Counted from the stretch's first letter, positions 9,604-19,196 are shown. The stretch is DNA of 64,000 nt from Microbacteriaceae bacterium (GCA_025464975.1 JAODMT010000020.1:1-64000); one strand, 5' to 3'. Notes: generated by a model not told the origin, from the sequence alone. Translations and numbers: made by a program.

Positions 9604-10497
9604 ATGACAGCGAAGCGGAACAAGTCGGTCGAAGAGCTCCTCCCCGGTTTCGACCGCATCGCCAACGGACCCACCGGGCGACCGCTCACCACCTTCCCCA
9701 CCCCGGTCCCGCTTTCCTCGGCCGGACCGGCCCGCATCATCGCCCTGTGCAACCAGAAGGGCGGCGTCGGCAAGACCACGACGGCGATCAGCCTCGGTGC
9801 GGCGCTCGCCGCCTACGGTCGGCGCGTGCTCGCCGTCGACTTCGACCCGCAGGGCGCACTGTCCGCCGGCCTCGGCGTGCCCGGCCACGAGGGTGCAAAC
9901 ATTTACGACCTCATGCTCGGCACCGTCAAGGACGCTCACGACGCCATCCGTGAGACGTCCACGCCCGGCCTCGACGTGATCCCGGCGAACATCGATTTGT
10001 CGGCCGCGGAGGTCCACCTTGTCAACGAGGTCGCCCGCGAGCAGATTCTGGCGCGCGTGCTGCGCCAGGTCAGCGGCGAATACGACGTGATTCTCATCGA
10101 CTGTCAGCCGTCGCTCGGGTTGCTCACCGTCAACGCTCTGACCGCGAGCCATGGGGTGCTCATTCCGCTCGAGTGTGAATTCTTCGCGCTGCGCGGAGTC
10201 GCACTGCTTGTCGAGACCATCGACAAGGTGAAGGACCGTCTCAACCCGGCCCTCGAACTCGACGGCATTCTCGCGACCATGTACGACTCCCGCACCCTGC
10301 ACTCCCGCGAGGTGCTCGAGCGGGTCGTCGAGACCTTCGGGGACAAGGTGTTCGAGACCGTCATCGGCCGAACCGTCAAGTTTCCGGATGCCAGCGTCTC
10401 GGGCACCCCGATCACCCAGTACGCGCCGGAGCACCAGGCGGCGGAGGCCTACCGTCAACTGGCCCGAGAGATGATCTCGCGTGGCGCAATCGCGTAG
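9604..10497 (+). CDS. parA: ParA-family ATPase (Soj-like)
   Basis: A 297-residue ATPase with the deviant Walker A motif NQKGGVGKTTT near residue 50, VDFDPQGALSAGLG as the Walker A' region and LIDCQPSLGLLTVNAL as Walker B. No parB lies next to it; this ParA copy between xerD and scpA is a conserved actinobacterial feature and differs from the origin-proximal parAB pair. The ATG at 9604 has only a weak upstream GGGA. The preceding 109 bases hold a TAGAAT -10-like hexamer around 9553, so the gene probably has its own promoter. Confidence 0.94.
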   Translation: MTAKRNKSVEELLPGFDRIANGPTGRPLTTFPTPVPLSSAGPARIIALCNQKGGVGKTTTAISLGAALAAYGRRVLAVDFDPQGALSAGLGVPGHEGANIYDLMLGTVKDAHDAIRETSTPGLDVIPANIDLSAAEVHLVNEVAREQILARVLRQVSGEYDVILIDCQPSLGLLTVNALTASHGVLIPLECEFFALRGVALLVETIDKVKDRLNPALELDGILATMYDSRTLHSREVLERVVETFGDKVFETVIGRTVKFPDASVSGTPITQYAPEHQAAEAYRQLAREMISRGAIA

Positions 10498-11353
10498 TTC
10501 CGTCGGCGAGCTGGTGACCGGCGAACGGGCGGCCGGTGAGCCTCCAATCGAGCAAGCGGCCGAGGATCAGGCTGCCGGATTCTCGGTCAGTCTGAGCAAC
10601 TTCAATGGGCCGTTCGATCTTCTGCTCTCCCTGATCGGCAAGCACGAACTCGACATCACCGAGATCTCGCTCAGCATCGTCACGGGCGAATTCATCGCCT
10701 ACCTCAAGCAATTGGACTCGGTCGAGGAACTCGATCAGGCCAGCGAGTTCCTCGTCGTCGCGGCGACCCTTCTCGACCTCAAGGTCGCCGGGCTGTTGCC
10801 GCAGGGCGAACTCGTCGACGCGGAGGACGTCGCGCTGCTCGAGGCCCGCGACCTGCTCTTCGCCCGGCTGCTTCAGTACCGCGCGTTCAAAGAGGTCACC
10901 GCCTGGTACGCGGCCCAGCTCGACGTCGAGGCCGCGCGTCACGTTCGCACGGTGCGACTCGAGGAGAAGTTCCGACAGCGCACTCCCGAGCTGGTGTGGA
11001 CGCTGAGCGTCGACGATTTCGCGGCCCTCGCGACCCTGGCCTTCACGCCTCGCGAACTGCCGACGGTCGGACTCGACCACCTGCACGCACCGCTCGTGAG
11101 CATCCGGGAGCAGGCGGCGACCGTCGTCGCGCTGTTGCGGCGCGGCGAACCGATGACCTTCCGGCAACTCATCGCCGGTGTCGAGTTGAAGGGCGTGGTC
11201 GTCGCGCGCTTCCTCGCCATCCTCGAGCTGTATCGCGGAGCGTCGATCGCGTTCGAGCAACTCGAACCGCTCGGCGAACTCACCGTGCGCTGGACGGCCG
11301 AGCACTGGTCGGAAGAAAACCTCGCGAGCCTTGGATCTGATTATGGAAACTGA
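10481..11353 (+). CDS. scpA: Segregation and condensation protein A
   Basis: A 290-residue kleisin subunit that links the SMC heads. The family N-terminal motif FNGPFDLLLSLIGKHELDI is intact near residue 41, followed by FLVVAATLLDLK. The C-terminal winged-helix part includes PMTFRQLIAG. The first 35 residues are Glu/Ala-rich and not conserved. The GTG start overlaps parA by 17 bases, so translation is likely coupled. It works with ScpB, encoded next. Confidence 0.94.
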   Translation: MAQSRSSVGELVTGERAAGEPPIEQAAEDQAAGFSVSLSNFNGPFDLLLSLIGKHELDITEISLSIVTGEFIAYLKQLDSVEELDQASEFLVVAATLLDLKVAGLLPQGELVDAEDVALLEARDLLFARLLQYRAFKEVTAWYAAQLDVEAARHVRTVRLEEKFRQRTPELVWTLSVDDFAALATLAFTPRELPTVGLDHLHAPLVSIREQAATVVALLRRGEPMTFRQLIAGVELKGVVVARFLAILELYRGASIAFEQLEPLGELTVRWTAEHWSEENLASLGSDYGN

Positions 11354-11957
11354 GCTGACTGTGGAAACTGAGCTGCACGTGGATGAGCAGACGGACATCG
11401 CCCCACCCATCGACGTGGAACGCAGCCTCGAGGCGATCCTGATGATTGCTGACGAGCCGCAAAGCGTCGTGTCCCTCGCCACCTCGCTCGGGGTTCCGGT
11501 CGGCACGGTGCGAAAGTCGATCGAGCGCCTTGTCGCAGACTTCGACGGTGTCGACGGCGGGACCCGTCGCGGGTTCGAGCTCCGCGAGGTCGGCGGGGGG
11601 TGGCGAATCTACGTGCGCGGCGAATACGACGACGCGGTGCGTGACTTCGTGCTCACCCAGAACCCCACCAGGCTCTCCCAGGCGGCGCTCGAGACGCTGG
11701 CCGTGATCGCCTATAAGCAGCCGATCAGTCGTGGGGCGATCGCTTCCATCCGCGCGGTCAACGTCGACTCGGTAGTGCGCACCCTGCTCGGCCGTGGCCT
11801 CATCACCGAGGCATTCACCGACAGCGAGACCGGCGCCATCCACTACGCCACCACCGACCTGCTGCTCACCCAGCTCGGAATCAACTCGCTCGAGGAGCTC
11901 CCGGCCATTTCGCCGCTGCTCTCCGACGGATCAGACGGGTTTGACGATGTCCACTGA
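11343..11957 (+). CDS. scpB: Segregation and condensation protein B
   Basis: Two winged-helix domains (about residues 20-190) define ScpB, which binds ScpA as a dimer in condensin. The motif LSQAALETLAVIAYKQPISR is diagnostic. ATG at 11343 gives 204 residues; a TTG at 11331 would add 4. The first codons carry a short tandem duplication (METELTVETEL), so a GTG at 11361 is a third possible start. The gene overlaps scpA by 11 bases and rluB by 11. Confidence 0.94.
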   Translation: METELTVETELHVDEQTDIAPPIDVERSLEAILMIADEPQSVVSLATSLGVPVGTVRKSIERLVADFDGVDGGTRRGFELREVGGGWRIYVRGEYDDAVRDFVLTQNPTRLSQAALETLAVIAYKQPISRGAIASIRAVNVDSVVRTLLGRGLITEAFTDSETGAIHYATTDLLLTQLGINSLEELPAISPLLSDGSDGFDDVH

Positions 11958-12753
11958 TAGACCAAGCGGCGATTCTCACGGCGCCGGATCACCGAGCGCC
12001 GCGGATGACGGCGTGCGGCTGCAAAAGCTCATGGCTGCCGCCGGCGTGGCATCCCGCCGCGTCTCGGAGAACATGATCGAGGCCGGTCGAGTCGAGGTGA
12101 ACGGGGACGTCGTCACCGAGCTCGGACGCCGCGTTCGGCCCGACGACCTTGTGTCGGTCGACGGTGTCGCCATCCAGCTCGATACCTCCCGCCGCTACCT
12201 CATGCTCAACAAGCCGGTCGGGATCGTCAGTTCACTGCAGGACGATCGCGGACGTCCGGATCTGCAGCGCTTCGTGGCCCGCTACGAGGAGCGGCTGTTC
12301 AACGTCGGCCGCCTCGACGCGCAGACCTCCGGCCTGCTCATCCTCACCAACGACGGCGAACTCGCGCACGTGCTTGCCCACCCGTCGTTCGGCGTACTCA
12401 AGACCTACATCGCGAAGGTCGAGGGTCGCGTCTCGGCGCAGACCATCGGCAAACTGCTCTCCGGCGTCGAACTCGAAGACGGGCCGATCTCGGCCGACAA
12501 GGCGCGCATCGTCGGCCAAGCCGGGGCGGTCGAGACGATGGTGGAGATCACCCTGCATTCCGGACGCAACCGCATCGTGCGTCGGATGCTCGAAGAGGTC
12601 GGTCACCCCGTGATCGACCTCGTGCGCCGGCAGTTCGGCCCGCTGCACCTCGGCACCCTCGCCCCGGGCGAGATCCGTGACCTCACCAAGGCGGAACTCG
12701 GCGCGCTGCTCACCATTTCCCGGGAAGCGAACGCCACGGGAAGCCAACCATGA
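11947..12753 (+). CDS. rluB: Ribosomal pseudouridine synthase, RluB/RsuA family
   Basis: A 268-residue enzyme that isomerises uridine in rRNA. An S4 domain opens the conserved part ([16 protein letters not shown], about residue 23). The catalytic Asp lies in [17 protein letters not shown] near residue 120. The ATG at 11947 overlaps the scpB stop; the long frame upstream of it is a shadow of scpB. scpA-scpB-rluB is a common bacterial cluster. Whether the target is 23S or 16S rRNA is inferred from the RluB-like context. Confidence 0.94.
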   Translation: MSTDRPSGDSHGAGSPSAADDGVRLQKLMAAAGVASRRVSENMIEAGRVEVNGDVVTELGRRVRPDDLVSVDGVAIQLDTSRRYLMLNKPVGIVSSLQDDRGRPDLQRFVARYEERLFNVGRLDAQTSGLLILTNDGELAHVLAHPSFGVLKTYIAKVEGRVSAQTIGKLLSGVELEDGPISADKARIVGQAGAVETMVEITLHSGRNRIVRRMLEEVGHPVIDLVRRQFGPLHLGTLAPGEIRDLTKAELGALLTISREANATGSQP

Positions 12754-13841
12754 ACGGAAGCCGCATGATCGGCGAGGTGCGCGTGGTCGGGGCGGGTCTG
12801 CTCGGCGCAAGCATCGGACTCGGGCTCCGCGCGATCGGGGTCGACGTGATCGTGCACGACTCCTCCCCGGTGAACCTGAGCCTCGCCATCGACTACGGCG
12901 CCGGTCGGGCCGCGAAGGACACCGACATCCCGCGGCTCATCGTCGTTGCCGTGCCGCCGGATGTCACGGCCCTCGTCGTCGCGGCCGAGCTCGCCGCCTT
13001 CCCGAACGCCATCGTGACGGATGTCGCGAGCGTGAAGGTCTCGGTGCTCGAGGATTTGCGCGCGACCGGCGCGGACATCCTGCGTTACATCGGCTCGCAC
13101 CCGCTCGCCGGGCGGGAACGCGGCGGTCCCATCTCCGCCCGGGGCGACCTGTTCATCGGGCGACCCTGGGTGGTCACCCCGCACGACGACATCCCCGCGG
13201 CGCAGATCGGCGTGATCGAGGACCTCGTGCTCGACCTCGGCGCGATCCCGATCCTCATGACCGCCGAACAGCACGACTCGAGCGTCGCACTGGTCTCGCA
13301 CCTGCCTCAGGTGGTCTCCTCACTGCTGGCCAGGCGGCTGCTCGGCGGCACAGAGTCGGCGCTCGCGCTCTCCGGCCAGGGCCTGCGGGACACCAGCCGC
13401 GTCGCATCCAGCAGCCCCGAGCTGTGGGTGCAGATTCTCGGCGCCAACTCCGCCTCTGTCGTCGGGCTCTTGCGCGAATACCGCACCGACCTCGACGCCC
13501 TCATCGACGCACTGGATGCCCCGTCCGCGCCGGGCGCGCGCCGCGCCGTTGCCGAGATGCTCGCCGGTGGCAACGCCGGGGTCGCCCGCATCCCGGGCAA
13601 GCACGGCCAGGACCGCCGGTTCAGCCAGATCATTGTCATGGTGGACGACAAGCCGGGGGAGTTGGCCCGACTGCTCACCGAAATCGGAGACATCGGAGTG
13701 AACCTGGAAGACCTCAGACTCGAACATGCGCCCGGCGTGGCGATCGGTTTCGCGGAGATCGCCGTTGTGCCGGAGGCGGAAGCTGGACTGGTGACCGAGC
13801 TCGAGGCCCGCGGCTGGCGCATTGCCGAGGTGGCGCTGTGA
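12750..13841 (+). CDS. tyrA: Prephenate dehydrogenase
   Basis: A 363-residue enzyme of tyrosine synthesis that oxidatively decarboxylates prephenate. The N-terminal Rossmann motif [13 protein letters not shown] binds NAD(P). GSHPLAGRE and [12 protein letters not shown] are catalytic-region motifs with conserved His. Residues from about 290 form an ACT domain ([16 protein letters not shown]), which usually senses an aromatic amino acid. ATG overlaps the rluB stop by 4 bases and the gene overlaps cmk by 4. Confidence 0.93.
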   Translation: MNGSRMIGEVRVVGAGLLGASIGLGLRAIGVDVIVHDSSPVNLSLAIDYGAGRAAKDTDIPRLIVVAVPPDVTALVVAAELAAFPNAIVTDVASVKVSVLEDLRATGADILRYIGSHPLAGRERGGPISARGDLFIGRPWVVTPHDDIPAAQIGVIEDLVLDLGAIPILMTAEQHDSSVALVSHLPQVVSSLLARRLLGGTESALALSGQGLRDTSRVASSSPELWVQILGANSASVVGLLREYRTDLDALIDALDAPSAPGARRAVAEMLAGGNAGVARIPGKHGQDRRFSQIIVMVDDKPGELARLLTEIGDIGVNLEDLRLEHAPGVAIGFAEIAVVPEAEAGLVTELEARGWRIAEVAL

Positions 13842-14527
13842 GCGAGAACGAGCGGGAGATCATCCGCATGGTTGTCGCTGTCGACGGCCCGGCCGGCAGC
13901 GGCAAGTCGAGCGTGAGCCGCGCGGCCGCTCGCGTGCTCGGATTCGACTACCAGGACAGCGGTGCCGCCTACCGGGCGCTCGCCTGGAACGCCCTCGAGC
14001 ACGGGGTGGACACCGAAGACGCGGACGCCGTGATCGCGTCGCTGCCCGGGTTCCGCTACGACATCGGGACCGACCCCGACGACTACTACGTTCGGGTGGA
14101 CGAAACGGACGTCACCGAGGCGATCCGCGAGCCGCGGGTCACGGCCGTCGTCAGCGCCGTCGCGCGCATTCCGGTGGTGCGCGCATACCTCGTCAGCCTG
14201 TTCCGGGAGGTGATCGAGGGCAGCGCCAGGCCGGGCATCATCACCGAGGGGCGGGACATCACCACCGTCGTGTCGCCCGACGCCAACGTGCGAATTCTGC
14301 TCACCGCGACGGAAGAAGCTAGAATGGCGAGGCGTTCCGCTGAAATTCCGAGGGAATCGGCCACGGTCGTTGCCCAGCAACTCAGCTTTCGAGACGCCCA
14401 GGACTCCCGGGTGGTCGACTTCATGAACGCCGCCGAGGGTGTGACCACCCTCGATTCAACCGATCTCGACTTCGACCAGACCGTTCAAGCGGTCGTCGCC
14501 CTTGTCAGAAACGCGCGGGTCGACTAA
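13838..14527 (+). CDS. cmk: Cytidylate kinase
   Basis: Phosphorylates CMP and dCMP. The P-loop [12 protein letters not shown] lies near residue 16 and [15 protein letters not shown] near residue 145. I chose GTG at 13838, which overlaps the tyrA stop by 4 bases and gives 229 residues; ATG at 13868 (219 residues) is also possible. The open frame extends more than 1 kb upstream, but that part is an antiframe shadow of tyrA. cmk-der is a standard actinobacterial pair. Confidence 0.95.
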   Translation: MSENEREIIRMVVAVDGPAGSGKSSVSRAAARVLGFDYQDSGAAYRALAWNALEHGVDTEDADAVIASLPGFRYDIGTDPDDYYVRVDETDVTEAIREPRVTAVVSAVARIPVVRAYLVSLFREVIEGSARPGIITEGRDITTVVSPDANVRILLTATEEARMARRSAEIPRESATVVAQQLSFRDAQDSRVVDFMNAAEGVTTLDSTDLDFDQTVQAVVALVRNARVD

Positions 14528-14569
14528 GGCGCTAAGCGCCTGCATCGAGACCATCTAAGGAAAACTTCC

Positions 14570-16093
14570 ATGCCAGACAACAACGATCAAGAGCACGACG
14601 ACTACGGCGACCTCGACCCGAAGCTCAGCGAGAAGATCGCTGTGCTCGACGAGTCCGACGCGCTCATGCGCGCGAACGCCTTGCGGGCCGGCCTCGAAGA
14701 TTACGACCTCGACGAGGACGACCGCGACATCCTGGATGCGGCGACGGATGACCCGGACGCCGTCACCTACATGCCGGCGCTGCCCGTGCTCGCGATCGTC
14801 GGCCGACCGAACGTCGGCAAGTCGGCGCTGGTCAACCGCATCCTCGGCCGCCGTGAGGCGGTTGTGCAGGACACCCCCGGCGTCACCCGCGACCGGGTAA
14901 CCTACAAGGCCGAGTGGAACGATCGTCGGTTCACGCTCGTCGACACCGGTGGCTGGGAGCCGGACGCCCGCGGAATCAACGCCTCCGTTGCCGCGCAGGC
15001 CGAAATCGCCGTCGACCTCGCCGACGCCGTCCTGTTCATCGTTGACGCCAACGTCGGGGCGACCTCGACCGACGAGCACGTCGTTCGCATGCTCCGCTCA
15101 ACCAAGAAGCCCGTGATTCTCGTCGCCAACAAGGTTGACGACGCCCGCCAGGAGCCCGAAGCGGCCACCCTGTGGAGCCTCGGACTCGGCGAGCCGTGGC
15201 CCGTCTCCGCGCTGCACGGCAGGGGAGTGGCCGACCTGCTCGACCACATCCTCACCATCCTCCCCGAGGTCTCTGCCGTGGCGAAGGAAGAGGTCGGCGG
15301 ACCGCGCCGCGTCGCGATCCTCGGCCGCCCAAACGTCGGAAAGTCGAGCCTGCTCAACAAGGCGGTCGGTGAGGAACGCGTCGTCGTCAACGACATGGCC
15401 GGTACCACCCGCGACCCGGTCGACGAGCAGGTTGAGCTCGGCGGCAAGGTGTGGCGATTCGTCGACACCGCCGGAATCCGCCGCCGCATGAACCTCGCCC
15501 AGGGCGCCGACTTCTACGCGTCCCTGCGCACGAGCGCGGCTCTGGAAAAGGCCGAGGTGGCGATCGTCGTGCTCGACGTGAGCGACGTGATCAGCGAGCA
15601 GGACGTTCGCATCATCGACCTCGTGCTCGAATCCGGTCGCGCCCTCGTGCTCGCCTTCAACAAGTGGGACCTCATGGATGACGACCGCCGTCGTTACCTC
15701 GAGCGTGAGATCGAGCAAGACCTCGCCCACGTCGCCTGGGCTCCGCGGGTGAACATCTCGGCGAAGACCGGACGTCACCTGGAGAAGCTGGTTCCGGCGC
15801 TCGAACTAGCCCTTGAGTCCTGGGACACCCGCATCCCCACCGGAAAGTTCAACGCGCTCGTCGCCGAACTCGCGTCGGAGCATCCGCACCCGGTTCGCGG
15901 CGGCAAGCAGCCGCGCATCCTGTTCGGCACCCAGGCCGCGACCCGTCCGCCGACGTTCGTGCTGTTCACCACCGGATTCCTCGACCCGGGCTACCGTCGT
16001 TTCATCACGCGTCGACTGCGCGAGATCTTCGGCTTCGAGGGCAGCCCGATCAACGTGAACATGCGAGTCCGCGAGCGCCGCAAGCGCACCTAG
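14570..16093 (+). CDS. der: Ribosome assembly GTPase Der (EngA)
   Basis: A 507-residue tandem GTPase needed for 50S assembly. Two G1 motifs, [11 protein letters not shown] (near residue 79) and [11 protein letters not shown] (near 254), and two G3 motifs, DTGGWE and DTAGIR, mark the G domains. The C-terminal KH-like domain ends [11 protein letters not shown]. An acidic extension of about 65 residues precedes the first G domain, as in other actinobacteria. An AAGGAAA site precedes the ATG. Confidence 0.96.
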   Translation: MPDNNDQEHDDYGDLDPKLSEKIAVLDESDALMRANALRAGLEDYDLDEDDRDILDAATDDPDAVTYMPALPVLAIVGRPNVGKSALVNRILGRREAVVQDTPGVTRDRVTYKAEWNDRRFTLVDTGGWEPDARGINASVAAQAEIAVDLADAVLFIVDANVGATSTDEHVVRMLRSTKKPVILVANKVDDARQEPEAATLWSLGLGEPWPVSALHGRGVADLLDHILTILPEVSAVAKEEVGGPRRVAILGRPNVGKSSLLNKAVGEERVVVNDMAGTTRDPVDEQVELGGKVWRFVDTAGIRRRMNLAQGADFYASLRTSAALEKAEVAIVVLDVSDVISEQDVRIIDLVLESGRALVLAFNKWDLMDDDRRRYLEREIEQDLAHVAWAPRVNISAKTGRHLEKLVPALELALESWDTRIPTGKFNALVAELASEHPHPVRGGKQPRILFGTQAATRPPTFVLFTTGFLDPGYRRFITRRLREIFGFEGSPINVNMRVRERRKRT

Positions 16094-16127
16094 CCCCCAC
16101 CTTGCCCGTTCTTGTCCTCGCGCGTAC

Positions 16128-16157
16128 CGTCTCCTCTTGCTACAAAAGAAGGAGACG
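16128..16157 (+). promoter_or_regulatory. Hairpin over the chaB-like ribosome binding site
   Basis: CGTCTCCT (16128-16135) and AGGAGACG (16150-16157) are perfect 8-base complements around a 14-base loop. The right arm contains the AGGAG ribosome binding site of the next gene, whose ATG is at 16160. If the transcript begins upstream of 16128, the hairpin could mask the site. The structure is seen in sequence; a regulatory role is inference. Confidence 0.45.
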
Positions 16158-16159
16158 TT

Positions 16160-16552
16160 ATGCCAGCATCCGAAGAACTCCCCTCGACCCTTCAACGGTC
16201 GCCGAAGCACGCCCAGGCGCTCTGGTCTGCGGCACACGATTCGGCCGTCAAGACCTACGGAGAGGGCGAGCGCGCGCATCGAACCGCGTTCTCCGCCCTG
16301 AAGAACGAGTACGAGAAGATCGGGGACCACTGGGAGGAGAAGGCCGAGCGCGGGCCATCCGACGCCGGTGCCAGCGATGGGAGCGGGCGCACCGAGGAGG
16401 GTGTCGACGCGAACGCCTCCAAGACGCACCTTCTGGAGGTCGCCAAGCGACTGGAGATCAGCGGACGCTCCTCGATGTCAAAGGACGAGCTGATTGACGC
16501 GATCAAGAAGGCCAACGCCCGGGAAACCCGCCACGCCCGCGAGCAGTCGTAA
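16160..16552 (+). CDS. ChaB-domain protein with C-terminal Rho-N motif
   Basis: A 130-residue protein. Residues 1-65 match the ChaB fold: LPSTLQRSPKHAQALW, then helices ending at YEKIGDHWEEK. The C-terminal 45 residues (LLEVAKRLEISGRSSMSKDELIDAIKKAN, split here as LLEVAKRLEI and SKDELIDAIKKAN) form a Rho-N/SAP-like nucleic-acid-binding motif. ChaB-Rho-N fusions are common in actinobacteria, where their role is unclear. A strong AAGGAG precedes ATG 16160 and lies within a hairpin. Confidence 0.85.
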   Translation: MPASEELPSTLQRSPKHAQALWSAAHDSAVKTYGEGERAHRTAFSALKNEYEKIGDHWEEKAERGPSDAGASDGSGRTEEGVDANASKTHLLEVAKRLEISGRSSMSKDELIDAIKKANARETRHAREQS

Positions 16553-16560
16553 ACTCCGCT

Positions 16561-16616
16561 GGTCGAGTAGCGATTTCCGCGGGTCGAGTAGCGAGCGCAG
16601 CGAGCGTATCGAGACC
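16561..16616. repeat. Intergenic GGTCGAGTAG repeat element
   Basis: A partial unit GGTCGAGTAGCG at 16561 is followed by a full unit at 16582-16616 that begins GGTCGAGTAGCGAGC and ends GTATCGAGACC. The unit is an imperfect inverted repeat, GGTC to GACC. From general knowledge, near-identical units are scattered between genes in many Microbacteriaceae genomes. Here it may also act as a terminator between two genes. Confidence 0.7.
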
Positions 16617-16647
16617 CCCAGAGCGAGCGACACCCTAGACTCTCGCC

Positions 16648-17190
16648 ATGCCCTCCCTAGTCGCCGCCTGCGTCCTGAGCACGATCCAGCCTGACCGCTC
16701 CCTGGGCATCACCGCGATCGACAAGCGCGCCGCCTCCGGCCCCGTTCAGGTCCGCCGGCTCGGGCTGCACGGCCCCGTGCAGGTCGACCGCAAGAACCAC
16801 GGCGGAGCCGACAAGGCGGTGTACGCCTACGGGCAGGATGACGCGGACTTCTGGCCGCCCGAGCTTGGCCGGCCGCTGCACCCCGGTTGGTTCGGCGAGA
16901 ACCTGCGCGTGGAGGGATTCGACGTCAACGGCGCCCGCCCCGGGGACCGCTGGCGCATCGGCAGCTCCGTCGAACTCGAGGTCACGATGCCCCGCTCGCC
17001 CTGCGCCACGTTCGCCCGCTGGGTCGGGGGAGCGGATGCGCGGGGCTGGGTCAAGCGGTTCGCCGATGAGGGCCGGCTTGGTACGTACCTGCGAGTCATC
17101 CGCACCGGTCCCGTCGAGGCGGGCGACCTCATCGAACTGCTCTGGACTGAGCCGAGCACGCCGACGATACTGGAGATGTTCCGGGCCTGA
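16648..17190 (+). CDS. MOSC domain protein (YiiM-like)
   Basis: A 180-residue MOSC-domain protein, a fold that carries sulfur for molybdenum-cofactor enzymes. The segment RKNHGGADKAVYAY near residue 50 and the conserved Cys in MPRSPCATFARW near residue 118 match YiiM-type members. No ribosome binding site precedes the ATG; instead a TAGACT -10-like hexamer ends about 7 bases upstream, so the transcript may be leaderless. The molecular target is unknown. Confidence 0.88.
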   Translation: MPSLVAACVLSTIQPDRSLGITAIDKRAASGPVQVRRLGLHGPVQVDRKNHGGADKAVYAYGQDDADFWPPELGRPLHPGWFGENLRVEGFDVNGARPGDRWRIGSSVELEVTMPRSPCATFARWVGGADARGWVKRFADEGRLGTYLRVIRTGPVEAGDLIELLWTEPSTPTILEMFRA

Positions 17191-17260
17191 CGGTGCACGC
17201 GAGCAGCGCCGGGAAACGGTAAGCTTTCTCTTCGTGCCCCGATGTCTGGGGTGCAAGCCA

Positions 17261-17337
<77 letters not shown>

Positions 17338-17382
17338 AAGACCGATGGACCGCCATGATTTTCGGCGGTCCATCGGTCTTTT
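17338..17382 (+). terminator. Terminator after tRNA-Pro
   Basis: A stem of about 17 bp (AAGACCGATGGACCGCC with its complement) encloses a short loop and ends in TTTT. It starts directly after the CCA end of the tRNA. Its right arm is also part of the direct repeat found again at 28372. Confidence 0.9.
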
Positions 17383-17497
17383 CGGCGTGGTTATAGCGGG
17401 GTCCCCGCCGCGCCGGTTCCGGCGCATCGCAATACGGGATGTCTGCATCGTCAAGTGACCGCGATGTGACGGCCGTGCCGGTGGGGCGCAGCCCGAC
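17356..17497 (+). repeat. Island direct repeat, copy A (left end)
   Basis: The first of three related segments. It shares the right arm of the tRNA terminator, GGTTATAGCGGGGTCC, GCATCGCAATACGGGATG and GATGTGACGGCCGTGCC, and ends in CAGCCCGAC, matching the tRNA 3' end. After 17497 it diverges from copies B and C, which continue CAAxGGGCTGTTCTAAG. That divergence marks the likely left junction of the inserted DNA. Confidence 0.8.
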
Positions 17498-17957
17498 ATC
17501 GCCGCAGGGGGTAAATTTTCTCGGAAATCAAGCGAAGGGCCCCGTCCGCACTAGTCCGCGGACGGGGCTCTTCTTTGTTTTGTGGCGTCCCGTTGCACAG
17601 GCTGTTGCACAAAGCGCGGTCGTGTCGGCTAGTCCCCGACACGGCTCGTTGCTGTTGCGCGGCCTGGCCCAGGGCTCGCGCCGCCGCTTGGATGCCCGCT
17701 GCGCCGGAGTGCGGCAAATATGTGCCGGAGTGCGGCAAATAGGTGTTCAAATGCACTTCGGTGGAGTGACCTAAGAGTGCTGCCGCGTCCGCCGGCGCTA
17801 CGCCGATCTGGTGAAGCCAAAACGCCAACGAGTGCCGGGCCGAATGCAAATTGATCGTAGGCACTCCTGCCGCGGCGCACAGGCGCCGGAACCTATCCGA
17901 GTAGACCTGCGGTCCGTGCCCGCGTCTATCGACTCGATCACGACTCCGGACAACACG
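17451..17957 (-). pseudogene. int: Tyrosine integrase, C-terminal fragment
   Basis: The minus strand encodes the end of a phage-type tyrosine recombinase: PQVYSDRFRRLCAAAG, then HSARHSLAFWLHQIG (His-x-x-Arg) and LGHSTEVHLNTYLPHSG (His and the catalytic Tyr). The N-terminal and central parts, including the first catalytic Arg, are missing upstream of about 17957, so the gene is broken. A 21-bp tandem duplication repeats TYLPHSG after the catalytic Tyr. Its place beside tRNA-Pro, reading toward the junction, is normal for an island integrase. The stop codon lies inside repeat copy A. Confidence 0.85.
17703..17744. repeat. 21-bp tandem duplication in the integrase remnant
   Basis: Two adjacent 21-bp units (17703-17723 and 17724-17744) differ at one base. 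They encode TYLPHSG twice on the minus strand, duplicating the segment with the putative catalytic Tyr. Replication slippage is the simple explanation. Confidence 0.85.
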
Positions 17958-18266
17958 ACGACCGCGCCATAAGCCTCGCGCTCGCTGCGTTGGCGCTGAC
18001 TGAACGGCCCGAGTCGGACAGGGGCGGAATGAGCGTCCCCAGTGAGGTTGCCGCTCGAATGGGGATTACCCGAAGCGGCGCACGCTTCCTGGACCCGACG
18101 AACCTATACGCTCCTGTCCGGATTCGCGGCCAAGGCGCGAATGTCGCAGCCGCATTGCGGGCGCAGACATCCGTCCAGCGTCGCGCAGGCCTCGGACTCA
18201 TGGTGCCTGGTTCCGCGAACGACCCGAGTCGCTAGCGAGCGATAAGGGATCGGTGCGCGGCCCCAT
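17958..18266. other. No intact gene seen
   Basis: These 309 bases upstream of the integrase remnant hold short open frames on both strands but none with a ribosome binding site and a recognisable product. A minus-strand stretch near 17950-17985 may be more of the broken integrase in another frame. Confidence 0.5.
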
Positions 18267-19196
18267 CTACATACGAGACAGGATCTCCGTCTTCTTCGCC
18301 GAGAACTCGTCTTCAGTCAGGATGCCAGCGTCGCGGAGTGCGGCGAGTTGGTGTAATTGAGTCGCCGGGTCTGTGACTGCGGGAGTTGAATCGGGAACAG
18401 TTACCGAACCCTGGTCTGCGGTACGCAGGTCGGGGTGTCTTCCTGCGATCAACTCGTTCAAGGCGTCCCTTATGAGAAGTGCGTCCCCCCTCATCACGGA
18501 CAGTTCAATTGCTGTCTCGTAGGTCGTAGTCAGGGAAACGGTTGCGTTCAGCAGAGCGTTGGGTGATTTCACCGCAGTGATGTCTCTTATGGCGATCGTC
18601 TCGACATTCGTCCCCACTATCCATTCCACCCGGTCGAGATAGAGAGATACGGTCGTGGTCTTGGACGCCGAACGCACGAGCGGCAGAGGCTGGTCGAATG
18701 ACGCGTAAAACCTGCTTGCCGCGTTGATCCGCTGAACTGCTTGGCGCGCCGCCCGCTCCGCCGCCGCCGGAGCGGCGCCCTGGGCCCACCCGCCGTCGGG
18801 CCAGGTGACGGTGACAAAGACTTGAGTCAAGTCTGCGCGGTCCTTCTGAAACTGACCGCCCACGAGCGCACCGGTCTTTCCGGCCACGAGGCCTCCGACT
18901 GCGACGCGGGTCAAGCTGCTACGAGCGCCGCGCGTGAGTGTGGCACCGATGTCGAACTCAGCCGTGGCACCCACGACCGACCGCACGTGCCGATTCCCGT
19001 TGTCCCAATAGCTCACCATCCCGTGGAGAAGCGTGAGGCTGCCATGTGGTCCGAGAGCCACCGGCGCACCGAGTCTCGCAGGGGCACCAACGGAGGTGTC
19101 ATAGGTCCCGTGAAGGTCCTTCTCGGCCTTCTTCTCAGCCTTCTTATCGACTTGCTCTTGCTTCTTTTCGGCCTTCGCCTGAGCCCGCTCGTCCAC
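18267..19196 (-). CDS. SHOCT-domain protein with lysine-rich N-terminus
   Basis: A 309-residue protein starting at GTG 19196, with a clear GAAGGAG site 7 bases before it. Residues 1-30 are a charged Lys/Glu/Gln helix (AEKKQEQVDKKAEKKAEKD). The middle has a glycine-rich helix (VAVGGLVAGKTGALVGG) followed by a predicted beta-rich domain that resembles bacterial PH-like modules (VSLYLDRVEWIVGTNVETIA). The last 30 residues are a SHOCT domain (LAALRDAGILTEDEFSAKK), a short oligomerisation motif. Such proteins are common in actinobacterial mobile regions; the function is unknown. It is divergent from a broken XRE gene. Confidence 0.8.
   Translation of the reverse strand: MDERAQAKAEKKQEQVDKKAEKKAEKDLHGTYDTSVGAPARLGAPVALGPHGSLTLLHGMVSYWDNGNRHVRSVVGATAEFDIGATLTRGARSSLTRVAVGGLVAGKTGALVGGQFQKDRADLTQVFVTVTWPDGGWAQGAAPAAAERAARQAVQRINAASRFYASFDQPLPLVRSASKTTTVSLYLDRVEWIVGTNVETIAIRDITAVKSPNALLNATVSLTTTYETAIELSVMRGDALLIRDALNELIAGRHPDLRTADQGSVTVPDSTPAVTDPATQLHQLAALRDAGILTEDEFSAKKTEILSRM

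Noticed and set aside
9604-10497. A plasmid or phage origin of the lone parA gene
   Set aside because: A ParA between xerD and scpA is normal in actinobacterial chromosomes, and no parB or transfer gene is nearby.
12677-13837. Upstream extension of the cmk frame by about 390 residues
   Set aside because: The extension is Arg-rich and overlaps tyrA in another frame. The P-loop lies right after GTG 13838.
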